The notes beneath the pieces were generated by a model. That model searched no databases and was not told the origin of the DNA. It saw only the letters and a program-made list of their open reading frames with translations. This document shows positions 44,517-53,149 of a stretch of 64,000 nucleotides of DNA, one piece after another. A program made the translations under genes and the position numbers. This stretch comes from Chitinophaga alhagiae (GTDB lineage: Bacteria; Bacteroidota; Bacteroidia; Chitinophagales; Chitinophagaceae): contig NZ_QXMH01000001.1 of assembly GCF_003568665.1 (NCBI RefSeq), positions 2,418,001 through 2,482,000 of the forward strand. Direction: 5' to 3'. The first letter of the stretch is position 1, and each line of letters begins with the position of its first letter.

Positions 44517-44604
44517 CTTCTTATCGGCTTGTTGTCGGCTTGGCACCCCGGGCTTATGGGCTTCTTATCGGCTTGTTATCGGCTTGGAACCCCCGGTTTA
44601 TCGC
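44517..44604. repeat. Tandem 44-bp imperfect repeat
   Basis: Units at 44517-44560 and 44561-44604 both begin CTTCTTATCGGCTTGTT and differ at only a few bases. Each unit contains the sub-repeat T(T)(A/G)TCGGCTTG twice. There is no coding context. Confidence 0.85.
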
Positions 44605-44671
44605 CTTTAAAAAGTATGCGGAAAGAAATTTGACTTGATCCAAGAAAAGATGGAGATGGTGGGGATAAAAA

Positions 44672-44704
44672 CAAAAAAAACCTTGCAATGATACTGCAAG
44701 GTTT
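44672..44704 (-). terminator. Terminator of tRNA-Ala
   Basis: On the minus strand AAACCTTGCA and TGCAAGGTTT form a 10-bp perfect stem around a short loop, followed by a T-run, 8 nt past the tRNA. Confidence 0.88.
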
Positions 44705-44711
44705 TGTTCTG

Positions 44712-44785
<74 letters not shown>

Positions 44786-44945
44786 TTGAATGGAGTGCAA
44801 ATTTAGCGGCTTTTTTGACAAAACAAAAAATATTTTTTTACAGCCGTCAGAAACCGTCTGCACGCACTATGCGCCTGGTTTTCACCGCATTTGCAGCGCC
44901 GCCGCCGGCCTTTTCGCCCGCAATTTCGTAATTTAAGGCCCAGGT

Positions 44946-45623
44946 ATGAAAATCCTCATCATCGAAGACGAATCAGCGCTCAGTAAAAGCATTGCCGCCT
45001 ACCTGGCCGCGGAGAACTACACCTGCGAGCTGGCGCCGGATAAAAAAACAGCGCTTGACAAAATAGAAACATTCGACTACGACTGCATCTTGCTGGATAT
45101 TTCATTGCCGGACGGGAACGGGCTGCAAGTGCTGGAAGCCCTGAAAGCCAACCATAAAACGGATGGCGTCATTATCATATCCGCCCGGGATTCCATAGAT
45201 GACCGCATACAGGGGCTGCAGCTGGGCGCAGACGATTACCTGACCAAACCGTTCCACCTTTCCGAACTGAGCGCCCGTATTGCCGCGGTGATACGCCGCA
45301 GGCGCTTTGCGGGCAACAATGTGCTGGAGGCGGAAGGGCTGCTGCTAGACCCGCAGGCGCGCACCGTCAAAGTGCGGCAAACGCCGGTAGACCTCACCAA
45401 AAAGGAATACGACCTGCTGCTCTACCTGCTCACCAACCGCAACCGCGTAGTGTCTAAACAGGCCATAGCAGAGCATTTGTCGGGAGACGGGGAGGGACTG
45501 TTCGATAACTATGATTTTATTTACGCCCATATGAAGAACCTGAAGAAGAAACTGCTGCAGGCGGGGTGGACAGACCGTGTCAAGGCCATCTACGGTATGG
45601 GCTATAAAATGGAAGTGCCATAA
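44946..45623 (+). CDS. OmpR/PhoB-family response regulator (HtrA-linked system)
   Basis: A 225-residue regulator paralogous to the one at 34800. Acidic pair E7-D8, phosphoacceptor D51 in LLDISLPDGNG, lysine in LTKPFHLSEL. The winged-helix domain includes TKKEYDLLLYLLTNRNRVVSKQAIAEHL and MKNLKKKLLQAG. Its kinase starts 10 nt downstream and an HtrA protease gene follows. A TTCAGAAT 11-bp repeat just before htrA is its probable target. This recalls envelope-stress systems such as CpxAR-DegP, but the link here is inferred from position. Confidence 0.95.
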   Translation: MKILIIEDESALSKSIAAYLAAENYTCELAPDKKTALDKIETFDYDCILLDISLPDGNGLQVLEALKANHKTDGVIIISARDSIDDRIQGLQLGADDYLTKPFHLSELSARIAAVIRRRRFAGNNVLEAEGLLLDPQARTVKVRQTPVDLTKKEYDLLLYLLTNRNRVVSKQAIAEHLSGDGEGLFDNYDFIYAHMKNLKKKLLQAGWTDRVKAIYGMGYKMEVP

Positions 45624-45633
45624 AAACAGGCTG

Positions 45634-46863
45634 ATGAAACTGCTGAACAAAACGGTGCAATATTATTTCCTGCTGTCAGTGATCCTGTTGCTGGTGGCTA
45701 TTCCCGTATTTTACGTGGTGTTGAAGAAAATAGTGATCGCCAATGTAGACGCGCGGCTGGTGGCCACCAAAACCCAATTGGTGCCACGCCTGCAGGTAAT
45801 GCAGTTCAGGAACGGGGAACCGGTGCTGGGAAATGATATCACTCTGGAAAAAGTAGGCCCCAACGCCGCGCGGGATTCCCTGTACACCGCAGACACTTAC
45901 CGCCTGCTCACCTCTCATCTCGTGATCAACCGGGAAACGTACCGCCTGCAGATCAAATCTTCCATTGCCAACCATGAAAGGCTCATCACCAGCATTATCA
46001 TCCTGCAGGTGCTGTTGCTGTCTTTCCTGCTGACGGGCCTGCTGCTGGTGAACCGCAGCCTCTCCCGGAAGGTGTGGGACCCTTTTTATAAAACGCTGCA
46101 AAAGCTCCGCGCCTACAAGGTAGATGACGCCGCCCCTCTGCAGCTGGCGCCCTCTTCCGTCAATGAATTTTCAGCGCTCAACACAGCCGTGGAGCAGCTG
46201 GCGGAGCGGAGCCGCCAGGCATATGTAGCCCAAAAGGAATTTGCAGAAAATGCCTCTCATGAAATGCGCACGCCGCTGGCCATTTTCCAGGGCAAGCTGG
46301 ACCTGCTGATGCAAACCGACCCGCTTTCCGAAGAGCAGGCCAGCCTCATCACGGACCTGGCTACCGCCAGTCAGCGCATGGCCCGGCTGAACAAAGGCCT
46401 TATTCTCCTCACCCGCATCCAGAACGGGCAATTCCCTGAAACCGGCCAGGTAGCCATACGCCCAACCATCGTCAACCTGCTGGAACAGTACCAGCCCCAG
46501 CTGCAACTGAAGGAGCTTACCCTGCAGCAAGACTGGGTGGAGGAAGTAACGGTCACCGCCAACCCCACGCTCATGGAGGTGCTGCTGGGCAACCTGCTGG
46601 CCAACGCCATCCGCCACAACGTGCAGCGCGGCAATATTATCATCCGGCTGGCCGCCGGCGTGCTCACCGTGCAAAATACCGGGCGGACGGAAGCGCTGCG
46701 GCAAGACCGGATATTTCACCGCTTCAGCAAACAGAGCACCGATGCAGACAGTATGGGCCTGGGGCTGGAAATTGTGCGGAAGATCTGTGACCTGTACGGT
46801 TTTGAGGTAACCTATCGGTTTGAAGCCCCACTACATACCTTCAGAATCGTAATGAAACATTAA
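45634..46863 (+). CDS. Sensor histidine kinase (HtrA-linked system)
   Basis: A 409-residue membrane kinase. The start at 45634 (MKLLNKTVQYYFLLSVILLL) puts TM1 at the N-terminus; a longer frame from 45577 overlaps the regulator. The sensor is about 100 residues, with TM2 at SIIILQVLLLSFLLTGLLLV. H-box ENASHEMRTPLAIF, N-box LLGNLLANAIRHN, G2-box GLGLEIVRKICDLYG. It lies 10 nt after the regulator. The final codons contain the first of three AATGAAA(C/T)(A/G)TTAAAA repeats found up to htrA. Confidence 0.95.
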   Translation: MKLLNKTVQYYFLLSVILLLVAIPVFYVVLKKIVIANVDARLVATKTQLVPRLQVMQFRNGEPVLGNDITLEKVGPNAARDSLYTADTYRLLTSHLVINRETYRLQIKSSIANHERLITSIIILQVLLLSFLLTGLLLVNRSLSRKVWDPFYKTLQKLRAYKVDDAAPLQLAPSSVNEFSALNTAVEQLAERSRQAYVAQKEFAENASHEMRTPLAIFQGKLDLLMQTDPLSEEQASLITDLATASQRMARLNKGLILLTRIQNGQFPETGQVAIRPTIVNLLEQYQPQLQLKELTLQQDWVEEVTVTANPTLMEVLLGNLLANAIRHNVQRGNIIIRLAAGVLTVQNTGRTEALRQDRIFHRFSKQSTDADSMGLGLEIVRKICDLYGFEVTYRFEAPLHTFRIVMKH

Positions 46864-47023
46864 AAGACGTCCCCCGCAGCCTGCAAGTCCTCTGGGCACG
46901 GCATTCCGTCCTCACACCCCGCCCCTTCCCATCTAATGAAATGTTAAAAGCACGCCGCGCCGCCCGGAAGGCGGGCGTTCCCGTTCCATCAATCGCCTTT
47001 CCCTCCTAATGAAACGTTAAAAA
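46851..47023 (+). repeat. Three copies of a 16-bp motif AATGAAA(Y)(R)TTAAAA(R)
   Basis: Copies are at 46851-46866 (overlapping the kinase stop codon), 46935-46950 and 47008-47023, all in the same orientation. They differ only at two central bases and the last base. They may be operators for htrA control or decayed repeats. Confidence 0.6.
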
Positions 47024-47043
47024 CAACCATACCACCCCATTTA

Positions 47044-47065
47044 TTCAGAATCTGTTCAGAATGCC
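47044..47065 (+). promoter_or_regulatory. 11-bp direct repeat before htrA, candidate regulator site
   Basis: TTCAGAATCTG (47044-47054) and TTCAGAATGCC (47055-47065) are consecutive 11-bp repeats 34 nt before the htrA start codon. The core differs by one base from the TTCAAAAT repeats of the paralogous system. A further TTCAGAAT is at 46840. Confidence 0.55.
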
Positions 47066-47098
47066 GGTACAATTTTATGGCATCTTAAACCAGATGAT

Positions 47099-48583
47099 AT
47101 GAATAAAAAGAAACGCTTTGCCGCTATTGCACTTGTAGCTGCAATTGTTGCCGGCGGCTTCGCCCTGAGCGGTAAATCCGGCAACCTATATCATACTATT
47201 ACAGGAGAGGAAAACGCCCCGCTGGTACGCACGGCTTACACCGGCCCGGTAAACAACCAGCCGGTGAGCTTTGAAGATGCGGCTTCCGCGGCCGTGCCCT
47301 CCGTTGTACATATCCGTACGGTAGTGAAGTACAAACAGGCGCGCCAGCAAAACCCCTTTGAGGGAATGGACGATGATATTTTCCGCCGCTTCTTTGGAGA
47401 CGGCGGCGCGCGCCAGTTCCGCCAGCCGCCTGAGCAACGGGCTTCCGGCTCCGGGGTTATCATCAGCGGGGATGGCTACATTGTGACCAATAACCACGTG
47501 GTGAACGGCGCTACAGAAGTAAACGTAACGCTCAGTAACGGTAAAAACTACAAAGCGGAGGTTGTTGGTACAGACCCTAATACGGACCTGGCGCTGATCA
47601 AGGTAGACGGTAAAAACCTGCCCGTGATGCCGGTGGGCAATTCTGACGATGTGAAGCTGGGCCAGTGGGTACTGGCCATAGGCTACCCGCTGAACCTGGA
47701 TGTAACGGTAACGCAGGGCATCATCAGCGCCAAATCCCGCAACATTGGCATTAACCGCCAGGCCGCCGCTCCCGTGGAATCTTTCCTGCAAACGGACGCC
47801 GCGGTGAACCCCGGCAGCAGCGGCGGCGCGCTGGTTACCACCAACGGGGAACTGATAGGCATCAACGCGGCCATTGCTTCTCCTACGGGTTCCTACGCGG
47901 GCTATGCATATGCCATCCCGTCTAACCTGATGAAAAAGGTGGTGAACGATATCAAACAGTTCGGCAGCGTTCAGCGCGGTTACCTGGGCATCAGCATGCC
48001 GCCCGAGAACCTGGACGAGGCGCAGAAAAAAGAGCTGGGCATCAAGTATGACGGCAACGGCGTGTACGTGGCCGGTATAGATCCCAGCGGCGCGGCTTCC
48101 GCGGCGGGCATACGCCAGGGTGACGTGATCACAAAAATAAACGGCGCCACCGTCAATTCCGGTGCGCAGCTTTCAGAGCAGATAGCCCGCCAGAAACCGG
48201 GAGACAAGCTGAAGCTCACCTACCTGAGAAACGGTGCCGAGCAAGATGTGGATGTAACCCTGAAAGGTAAAATGGGTGAAATTGCCGGCGGCCCTGCGGC
48301 TACCATACAGCAACTGGGGGCGGACTTTGCCACCCTTCCAGCAGCAGACGCCCGTAAAATGGGCATTGCCGGCGGTGTACAGGTAACGGCCATTAACGAG
48401 GGTGTGCTGGCAGACCAGACCAATATGAAAGAAGGATTTGTGATCACCCGCGTGGGCGGCATGGCCGTACGCACGGTAGATGAGCTGCGGGCCGCCATGC
48501 AGCGCCTGAGGGGCAACTTCCAGATAGAAGGCCTCTACCCGGGCAGCAGCAAGGTGTATTACTACGGTATTAACGACTATTAA
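47099..48583 (+). CDS. htrA: DegP/HtrA-type periplasmic serine protease
   Basis: A 494-residue envelope protease and chaperone (Do family). The N-terminus is a signal anchor (FAAIALVAAIVAGGFAL). The catalytic triad is visible: H133 in VTNNHVV, D163 in PNTDLALIKVD, S241 in NPGSSGGAL. Two PDZ domains follow (about 280-385 and 395-490). It removes misfolded periplasmic proteins. It lies 235 nt after a two-component system, with repeats in the gap that suggest control by it. A strong terminator follows. Confidence 0.96.
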   Translation: MNKKKRFAAIALVAAIVAGGFALSGKSGNLYHTITGEENAPLVRTAYTGPVNNQPVSFEDAASAAVPSVVHIRTVVKYKQARQQNPFEGMDDDIFRRFFGDGGARQFRQPPEQRASGSGVIISGDGYIVTNNHVVNGATEVNVTLSNGKNYKAEVVGTDPNTDLALIKVDGKNLPVMPVGNSDDVKLGQWVLAIGYPLNLDVTVTQGIISAKSRNIGINRQAAAPVESFLQTDAAVNPGSSGGALVTTNGELIGINAAIASPTGSYAGYAYAIPSNLMKKVVNDIKQFGSVQRGYLGISMPPENLDEAQKKELGIKYDGNGVYVAGIDPSGAASAAGIRQGDVITKINGATVNSGAQLSEQIARQKPGDKLKLTYLRNGAEQDVDVTLKGKMGEIAGGPAATIQQLGADFATLPAADARKMGIAGGVQVTAINEGVLADQTNMKEGFVITRVGGMAVRTVDELRAAMQRLRGNFQIEGLYPGSSKVYYYGINDY

Positions 48584-48625
48584 TAAAGATTTGAGTAACC
48601 AGGGGGTTAATTTTTAAGTGCGGAC

Positions 48626-48659
48626 AGGCTTCTTCATTTTTTATGAAGAAGCCTTTTTT
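48626..48659 (+). terminator. htrA terminator overlapping a convergent stop codon
   Basis: AGGCTTCTTCAT and ATGAAGAAGCCT form a 12-bp perfect stem with a T5 loop, followed by TTTTT. Its T-run contains the stop codon of the convergent receiver gene. Confidence 0.92.
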
Positions 48660-49074
48660 ATTGCTCCCTGAAAATACCTTCGATCACTTCCTTCAGCTCC
48701 TTGGGCTGCAACGGTTTTTTCAACAGCCGGATTACCAGCGGGTTGGCGTTGGTGCGGGAAATATCCCCGAAGTCGAGCGAAGAAGATACCATAATAATGT
48801 AGCACTGGTTCTTGATCTTTTTAGGGTAAGAATCAAAAGACCGCAGGAACTCGAAGCCGTCCATTTCAGGCATCTGTATATCCAGCAAGATGACCGTAGG
48901 GGGAATATGGGGGAGGGTGATGTTGCTGGACAGGAATTCGAGCGCTTTGTTGGCATTGCTGAATGACAAAATGGTTCTGCTGATCTGCTGAATGGAAATC
49001 AACCGTTCATGCAGCAGCAGATCGATATCGTTATCGTCGATCAGTATGACGCGCAGATCAGGTATCGAATTCAT
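48658..49074 (-). CDS. Single-domain response regulator, last gene of the E1/acyltransferase operon
   Basis: A stand-alone receiver of 138 residues from the preferred start MNSIPDLRVILIDDNDID; this start overlaps the upstream kinase gene by 17 nt, indicating translational coupling. Phosphoacceptor Asp in VILLDIQMPEMDGFEF, Ser switch in IIMVSSSLD, Lys in RLLKKPLQPKEL. No output domain, so it acts through protein contact or phosphotransfer. It is the terminal component of the local phosphorelay. Confidence 0.92.
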   Translation of the reverse strand: MNSIPDLRVILIDDNDIDLLLHERLISIQQISRTILSFSNANKALEFLSSNITLPHIPPTVILLDIQMPEMDGFEFLRSFDSYPKKIKNQCYIIMVSSSLDFGDISRTNANPLVIRLLKKPLQPKELKEVIEGIFREQ

Positions 49075-50155
49075 TTCTGTTGGGAATAGAGATTTCAAAT
49101 TGGGTGCCTTCCCCGTAGCGGGAGTCCACCCCAATGGTACCGCCAATTTTATTCAGGGCCTCTTTCACAATATACAACCCGATGCCGCTGCCGGGCTTGT
49201 TGTTGTTCTTGGAGCGGAAGAACATTTTAAAAATGTTGCTCAGGTGCTCGCTCAGTATGCCAATGCCGTTGTCTTCTATCCGGATGGTAGCCTTGTGCGG
49301 CTCCACTTTTACGGACAGGTTCACCTGCGGACTGGTTTCATCCGGCTTCTGGTATTTAACGGCGTTGGATATCAGATTGTTCAGGATCACGCTGATACGG
49401 AAAAAGTCGCCCTTGAACGGTACGGGCTGGTCAATTTTAGTATTGAAATGAATGGTGGTGTTCTGGTGCTTGAAAGTATCGATACAATCACTGATCAGCG
49501 CGGAAAAATCGATCTTTTCATATTCCAGTTCCAGCCGCGAGTTGCGGTAATATTCAATGATCTTCTGGATGAAGCTGTCCAGCCGGGTAATGCACACCTC
49601 TATCATGCCCATGTACCCCTGCGGGTCTGTCATGCTGTTGTCCAGCCGGCTGAGGTTGATGATGCCCTGTACGCTCATGAGCGGGGCGCGCAGGTCGTGA
49701 GAGGTGGAGTAGATGAAGCGGTTCAGCTCATCGTTCGTTTTTTCCAGCTCCAGCACTTTTTCCTTGAGCTGCTTGCGGGCGGAGTAGATCTCGTAGGCGT
49801 TATTGATGGTCTTGAACAGCTCGTGCTCGTCCCAGGGTTTTTTGATGTAGGAAAAGATATGTCCCTTGTTGATGGCGTCTATAATGTCTTCCACATCTGT
49901 ATAGCCGGTCAGCAGAATGCGGATGGGGTCAGGTAACAGGTCCTTGATCTCGTTGAAGAACTCTACGCCGGTGGTGGCAGGCATTTTCTGGTCCGCAATA
50001 ATGATATGCACTTCAATCCCCTTAAGCACCTGCATCCCTTCCGCGGCAGAACTGGCGGTATAGATCTCGTAACTCCGCCTGAAATTAGCGCGGAACGCAT
50101 TGAGGTTATGTACTTCGTCATCGATGTACAAAATTCTGATACGGTTATTTTTCAT
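49058..50155 (-). CDS. Receiver-histidine kinase hybrid (response regulator at N-terminus)
   Basis: A 365-residue soluble protein. The N-terminal receiver has RIRILYIDDEVHNL and phosphoacceptor Asp in IIIADQKMPATTGVEFF, with Lys in YIKKPWDEHEL. A coiled coil (QLKEKVLELEKTNDELNRFI) joins it to the kinase: H-box STSHDLRAPL, N-box ILNNLISNAVKY, G-boxes IRIEDNGIGI and GSGIGLYIVKEAL. This RR-HK order means the kinase is controlled by phosphorylation of its own receiver, probably by the 7TM kinase encoded 15 nt upstream. The lone receiver follows with overlap. Confidence 0.95.
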   Translation of the reverse strand: MKNNRIRILYIDDEVHNLNAFRANFRRSYEIYTASSAAEGMQVLKGIEVHIIIADQKMPATTGVEFFNEIKDLLPDPIRILLTGYTDVEDIIDAINKGHIFSYIKKPWDEHELFKTINNAYEIYSARKQLKEKVLELEKTNDELNRFIYSTSHDLRAPLMSVQGIINLSRLDNSMTDPQGYMGMIEVCITRLDSFIQKIIEYYRNSRLELEYEKIDFSALISDCIDTFKHQNTTIHFNTKIDQPVPFKGDFFRISVILNNLISNAVKYQKPDETSPQVNLSVKVEPHKATIRIEDNGIGILSEHLSNIFKMFFRSKNNNKPGSGIGLYIVKEALNKIGGTIGVDSRYGEGTQFEISIPNRNEFDT

Positions 50156-50170
50156 GAAGGGTCTTGTTAA

Positions 50171-52354
50171 TTAGGACATATGACTCTGAACACTGGGCAC
50201 TATTGGCACATGAAGTGGTAAATATATAATAAATTCCGCTCCTTTACCCGGCTCCGACTCAACGAGTATTCTGCCGTGGTGTTTCTCAATAATGCTGAAA
50301 ACAATAGAAAGCCCCAGCCCGGTGCCCTCACCTACGTCTTTGGTCGTAAAAAACGGTTCAAATATCTTTTCTTTTACCTTGTCCGTCATGCCCGTTCCGC
50401 TGTCTTTGATGCCGATGCTCACCTGTTTTTCCGCTTCATGGTAACGGGTGGTGATGGTGAGCTTTTCGTCCCCCTGTTCCGGTTTCATCTTGATGGCGTT
50501 CAGGGCGTTGTTGATGATGTTGAGGAACACCTGGTTCAGCTTGCCGGCAAAACACTCTATTTTGGGCAGTTCTCCGTAGTTATATACTACTTCCACGTTT
50601 TTGGGGATGTTATTGCGGAGCAGCACCATGGTGGAGTTCAGCCCTTCATGAATGTCAACGAACTTGAGGTCGCTCTCGTCCAGCCGGCTGAAGGTACGCA
50701 GGCCCTTTACAATTTCAGCGGTCCGGTTGGCGCCGTCTTCTATGCCTTTGATAAGGGTTTCTATTTCGCTATGCACATAATCAATATCTATCTGCTGCTT
50801 GAACTGCTCAATGTCTGCCAGTTTCTGCTGGATGTTGTCTGCCGGCCCGATGGCTTCATATTGCCGGAGCAGGCTTTTGAGGTCTTCGAAATCCAGTTTC
50901 AGCGGTTTGATATTGGATGTTACAAAGTTAATGGGATTATTGATCTCGTGCGCAATACCGGCCGTAAGCTGGCCGAGGGAGGCCATTTTTTCCGCTTCCA
51001 CCAGTTGCGTTTGGGCATTTTTCAGGTTGTTGAGGGCCTTGTTCAGTTCTACGTTGCTGTTTTGCAGGGCTTCCGTTCTTTCCGCCACCTTGGCTTCCAA
51101 TATCACGTTCTGCTCGCGCACCAGTTGCTCGTTTTCCTGTGATATGTGCAGGGCCAGGGCCTGTGATTCTTCTTTTTCCTTCCGGTAGATGTTGATCTTG
51201 TTGGCCAGGGCAAAAGACAGCAGGGTTACTTCGGCCGCGGAGCCTATCTGCAGGGCGTAATAGGTAAAGTCGTTATACGGCAGTATGTTGAAGTTGCGCA
51301 ATACAAAAACACATACGCTGGAAAGGAAGATACCCCAGGCCACCAGGAAGTACCGGGCCGGTATGAAGCCGCGGCGCGCTACCTTGTAACCCACAAAAAT
51401 GGCCAGCAACGAGGCGGCCATGGCCGTCATCTGCGCCATCATATTGGCCACAAAGTATTTGTCCAGGAAAGTGGGGATGAACACCAGGGAATACGCTATC
51501 ACCACGCCGGTAAGGATATGATGGCCGGTCCTGTACTTTTCCCGCGTATGCAGGAAAGACTGGATGAACAGGGCGGCCGTAATACCGTTGAGGATGGGGA
51601 TAATGAGCGTATCGTGCGTGGCCAGCCATATGTTGTTGGGCCAGAGGAAACGGAAAGTATAACCCTGCTGTGAGGCCTGGGTGAGGCCCACGCAGATGAT
51701 GTAGCTCACGTAAATGAGGTAGCTCCTGTCACGGATGCTGAGATAAATGAAAAGGTTGTACAGGGCCATTACGAGAATAATGCCGATGTACACGCCGAAA
51801 ATGAAGTTGCGTTCGGTGTTTTTCACGTTGAGCGACGTTTCGCCGCCCAGGTACATGGGCAGCTGCGCCTGTTCCCCGGCCTTTACCTTGAGGTAAAATT
51901 CCCTTGTTTCGCCACGTGCCAGGGTGAGCGGGAAAATATAGTTCTGGTGGTCATAAGGGCGGTAGCGGTAAGGCTGGAGCTGCCCCAGCTCCACCACCCG
52001 GTACCCGCCGGAAGGCAGTATCTCGTAGAGGGTGATCTCGTCTATGGTGGGGTATTCCACCTCCAGCAGCAGCCGGTTCAGGCCGGTCTCGTTGGTAATG
52101 GCAAAGCGGGCCCAGTTGCTGAAAGGGGATATCTGGAGGTTGGGTACGTCTGTTTTGGAAGAGGTGAAGGCCTGCCTGCGCACATCGTCTATTGTTAACC
52201 GGTTGGTATTGTCCCGGTACAGCTCCAGGTAACGGCCTACCTGCATGAGCTGCGTGCTGTCTTTAAATATCACACGCGGCGTTGCTGCAAAGGCGGCGCT
52301 TTGCCAGTGCAGGGCGAGGATGATCAAGGCAAAAAAGCGTATCAGCATCTGCAT
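50171..52354 (-). CDS. 7TMR-DISM sensor histidine kinase
   Basis: A 727-residue membrane kinase. After a signal sequence (ALHWQSAAFA) comes a periplasmic 7TMR-DISMED2-type beta domain (about 30-180), a fold that often binds carbohydrates or other small ligands. Seven membrane helices (about 185-395) follow, starting NFIFGVYIGIILVMALYNLF. A coiled coil leads to the kinase: H-box AHEINNPINFV, N-box VFLNIINNALNAI, G-boxes IKDSGTGM and GTGLGLSIVFSI. It should sense an extracellular ligand and feed the downstream receiver-kinase. It starts 51 nt after the acyltransferase-like gene. Confidence 0.94.
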   Translation of the reverse strand: MQMLIRFFALIILALHWQSAAFAATPRVIFKDSTQLMQVGRYLELYRDNTNRLTIDDVRRQAFTSSKTDVPNLQISPFSNWARFAITNETGLNRLLLEVEYPTIDEITLYEILPSGGYRVVELGQLQPYRYRPYDHQNYIFPLTLARGETREFYLKVKAGEQAQLPMYLGGETSLNVKNTERNFIFGVYIGIILVMALYNLFIYLSIRDRSYLIYVSYIICVGLTQASQQGYTFRFLWPNNIWLATHDTLIIPILNGITAALFIQSFLHTREKYRTGHHILTGVVIAYSLVFIPTFLDKYFVANMMAQMTAMAASLLAIFVGYKVARRGFIPARYFLVAWGIFLSSVCVFVLRNFNILPYNDFTYYALQIGSAAEVTLLSFALANKINIYRKEKEESQALALHISQENEQLVREQNVILEAKVAERTEALQNSNVELNKALNNLKNAQTQLVEAEKMASLGQLTAGIAHEINNPINFVTSNIKPLKLDFEDLKSLLRQYEAIGPADNIQQKLADIEQFKQQIDIDYVHSEIETLIKGIEDGANRTAEIVKGLRTFSRLDESDLKFVDIHEGLNSTMVLLRNNIPKNVEVVYNYGELPKIECFAGKLNQVFLNIINNALNAIKMKPEQGDEKLTITTRYHEAEKQVSIGIKDSGTGMTDKVKEKIFEPFFTTKDVGEGTGLGLSIVFSIIEKHHGRILVESEPGKGAEFIIYLPLHVPIVPSVQSHMS

Positions 52355-52405
52355 AAAAAAATTGCAATGTCAATTTACTGATGTTATGGCAGTAAACATA
52401 ACAGT

Positions 52406-53122
52406 TTATGGCACCATTTGGGGCAGCCCCAACTGGTAGCTTACTTCAAAGCTGCCTTTGGGGCCTGTTTCCGTGCGTATCTGGTTAGGTTGGGCCCTGA
52501 GGTTGAAGATCAGGTCTTTCTCCACCTGCTCTGCGCTGGACACTTCATGTATATCCCTGATAATCATTGCCGTAGCCACCAGGTCATCTTTCGGGTAGTA
52601 AAAAACGCCTTCGTTGCCCAGGGAGGTGTCTATGACCGCGCCCACTCTTTTGGCGCCGCGGGTGGTAATGGGCGCGCAAAGTACGTGTACGTTCTGAACG
52701 GGGAGCTGCGTCATCAGCGCCACGCATACGCGGCTCAGAATGAGACTGCCAATGCCCATGCCGGCTACTTCCTTGGAGTTCCACAAACCGCAGATCTCGG
52801 CGCTGCCCGGCATGTCTCCCTGGCGGGCCACCACATCTGTATAAATTTTCGGATCGTATTTGCCAATGGCCATCTCGATGGGCAGCGGCAGCACGCCATC
52901 TGCTATCTGCACGCGGGCGCCGCCATAGGTTTTGGTGCCCGTATCGTCTTCCACAATGACCACTACGGTATTTTTATGAGATATCCAGTCCTGGTTCCCG
53001 GACGTGATCTTGTTGATCCCGAAATAGATCTGCAGCAGCTTGCTGTGGCCTTCATAAAACCGCATGCATGCTTCCGGGTCATCCGGTGCAAAAAAAGCCC
53101 TTACATTGATCGGTGCGCTCAT
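52406..53122 (-). CDS. GNAT-fold acyltransferase-like protein
   Basis: A 238-residue cytoplasmic protein with a probable GNAT-type fold. YGGARVQIADGVLPLPIEMAI recalls the strand pair that opens the acyl-CoA/ACP site in autoinducer-synthase-like and N-acyl-amino-acid-synthase GNATs, and GLWNSKEVAGMGIGSLILSRVCVAL corresponds to the acyl donor-binding loop and helix (R/Q..G.G...L). The C-terminal 60 residues are unassigned. No signal peptide. It lies 27 nt downstream of an E1-like enzyme, which suggests the two act on one product. The fold call is by pattern only; substrate unknown. Confidence 0.55.
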   Translation of the reverse strand: MSAPINVRAFFAPDDPEACMRFYEGHSKLLQIYFGINKITSGNQDWISHKNTVVVIVEDDTGTKTYGGARVQIADGVLPLPIEMAIGKYDPKIYTDVVARQGDMPGSAEICGLWNSKEVAGMGIGSLILSRVCVALMTQLPVQNVHVLCAPITTRGAKRVGAVIDTSLGNEGVFYYPKDDLVATAMIIRDIHEVSSAEQVEKDLIFNLRAQPNQIRTETGPKGSFEVSYQLGLPQMVP

Positions 53123-53149
53123 TGATTGCTCTTTTAGTTTATAGGGGCA

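Larger units (their letters stand above)
44368..44711. other. Gene-free region with a tandem 44-bp repeat
   Basis: No gene is supported here. It contains the nth upstream region, two copies of a 44-bp direct repeat (44517-44604) and the terminator of tRNA-Ala (44672-44704). Confidence 0.7.

Noticed and set aside
44517-44604. CRISPR array
   Set aside because: Only two directly adjoining units with no spacers and no cas genes nearby.
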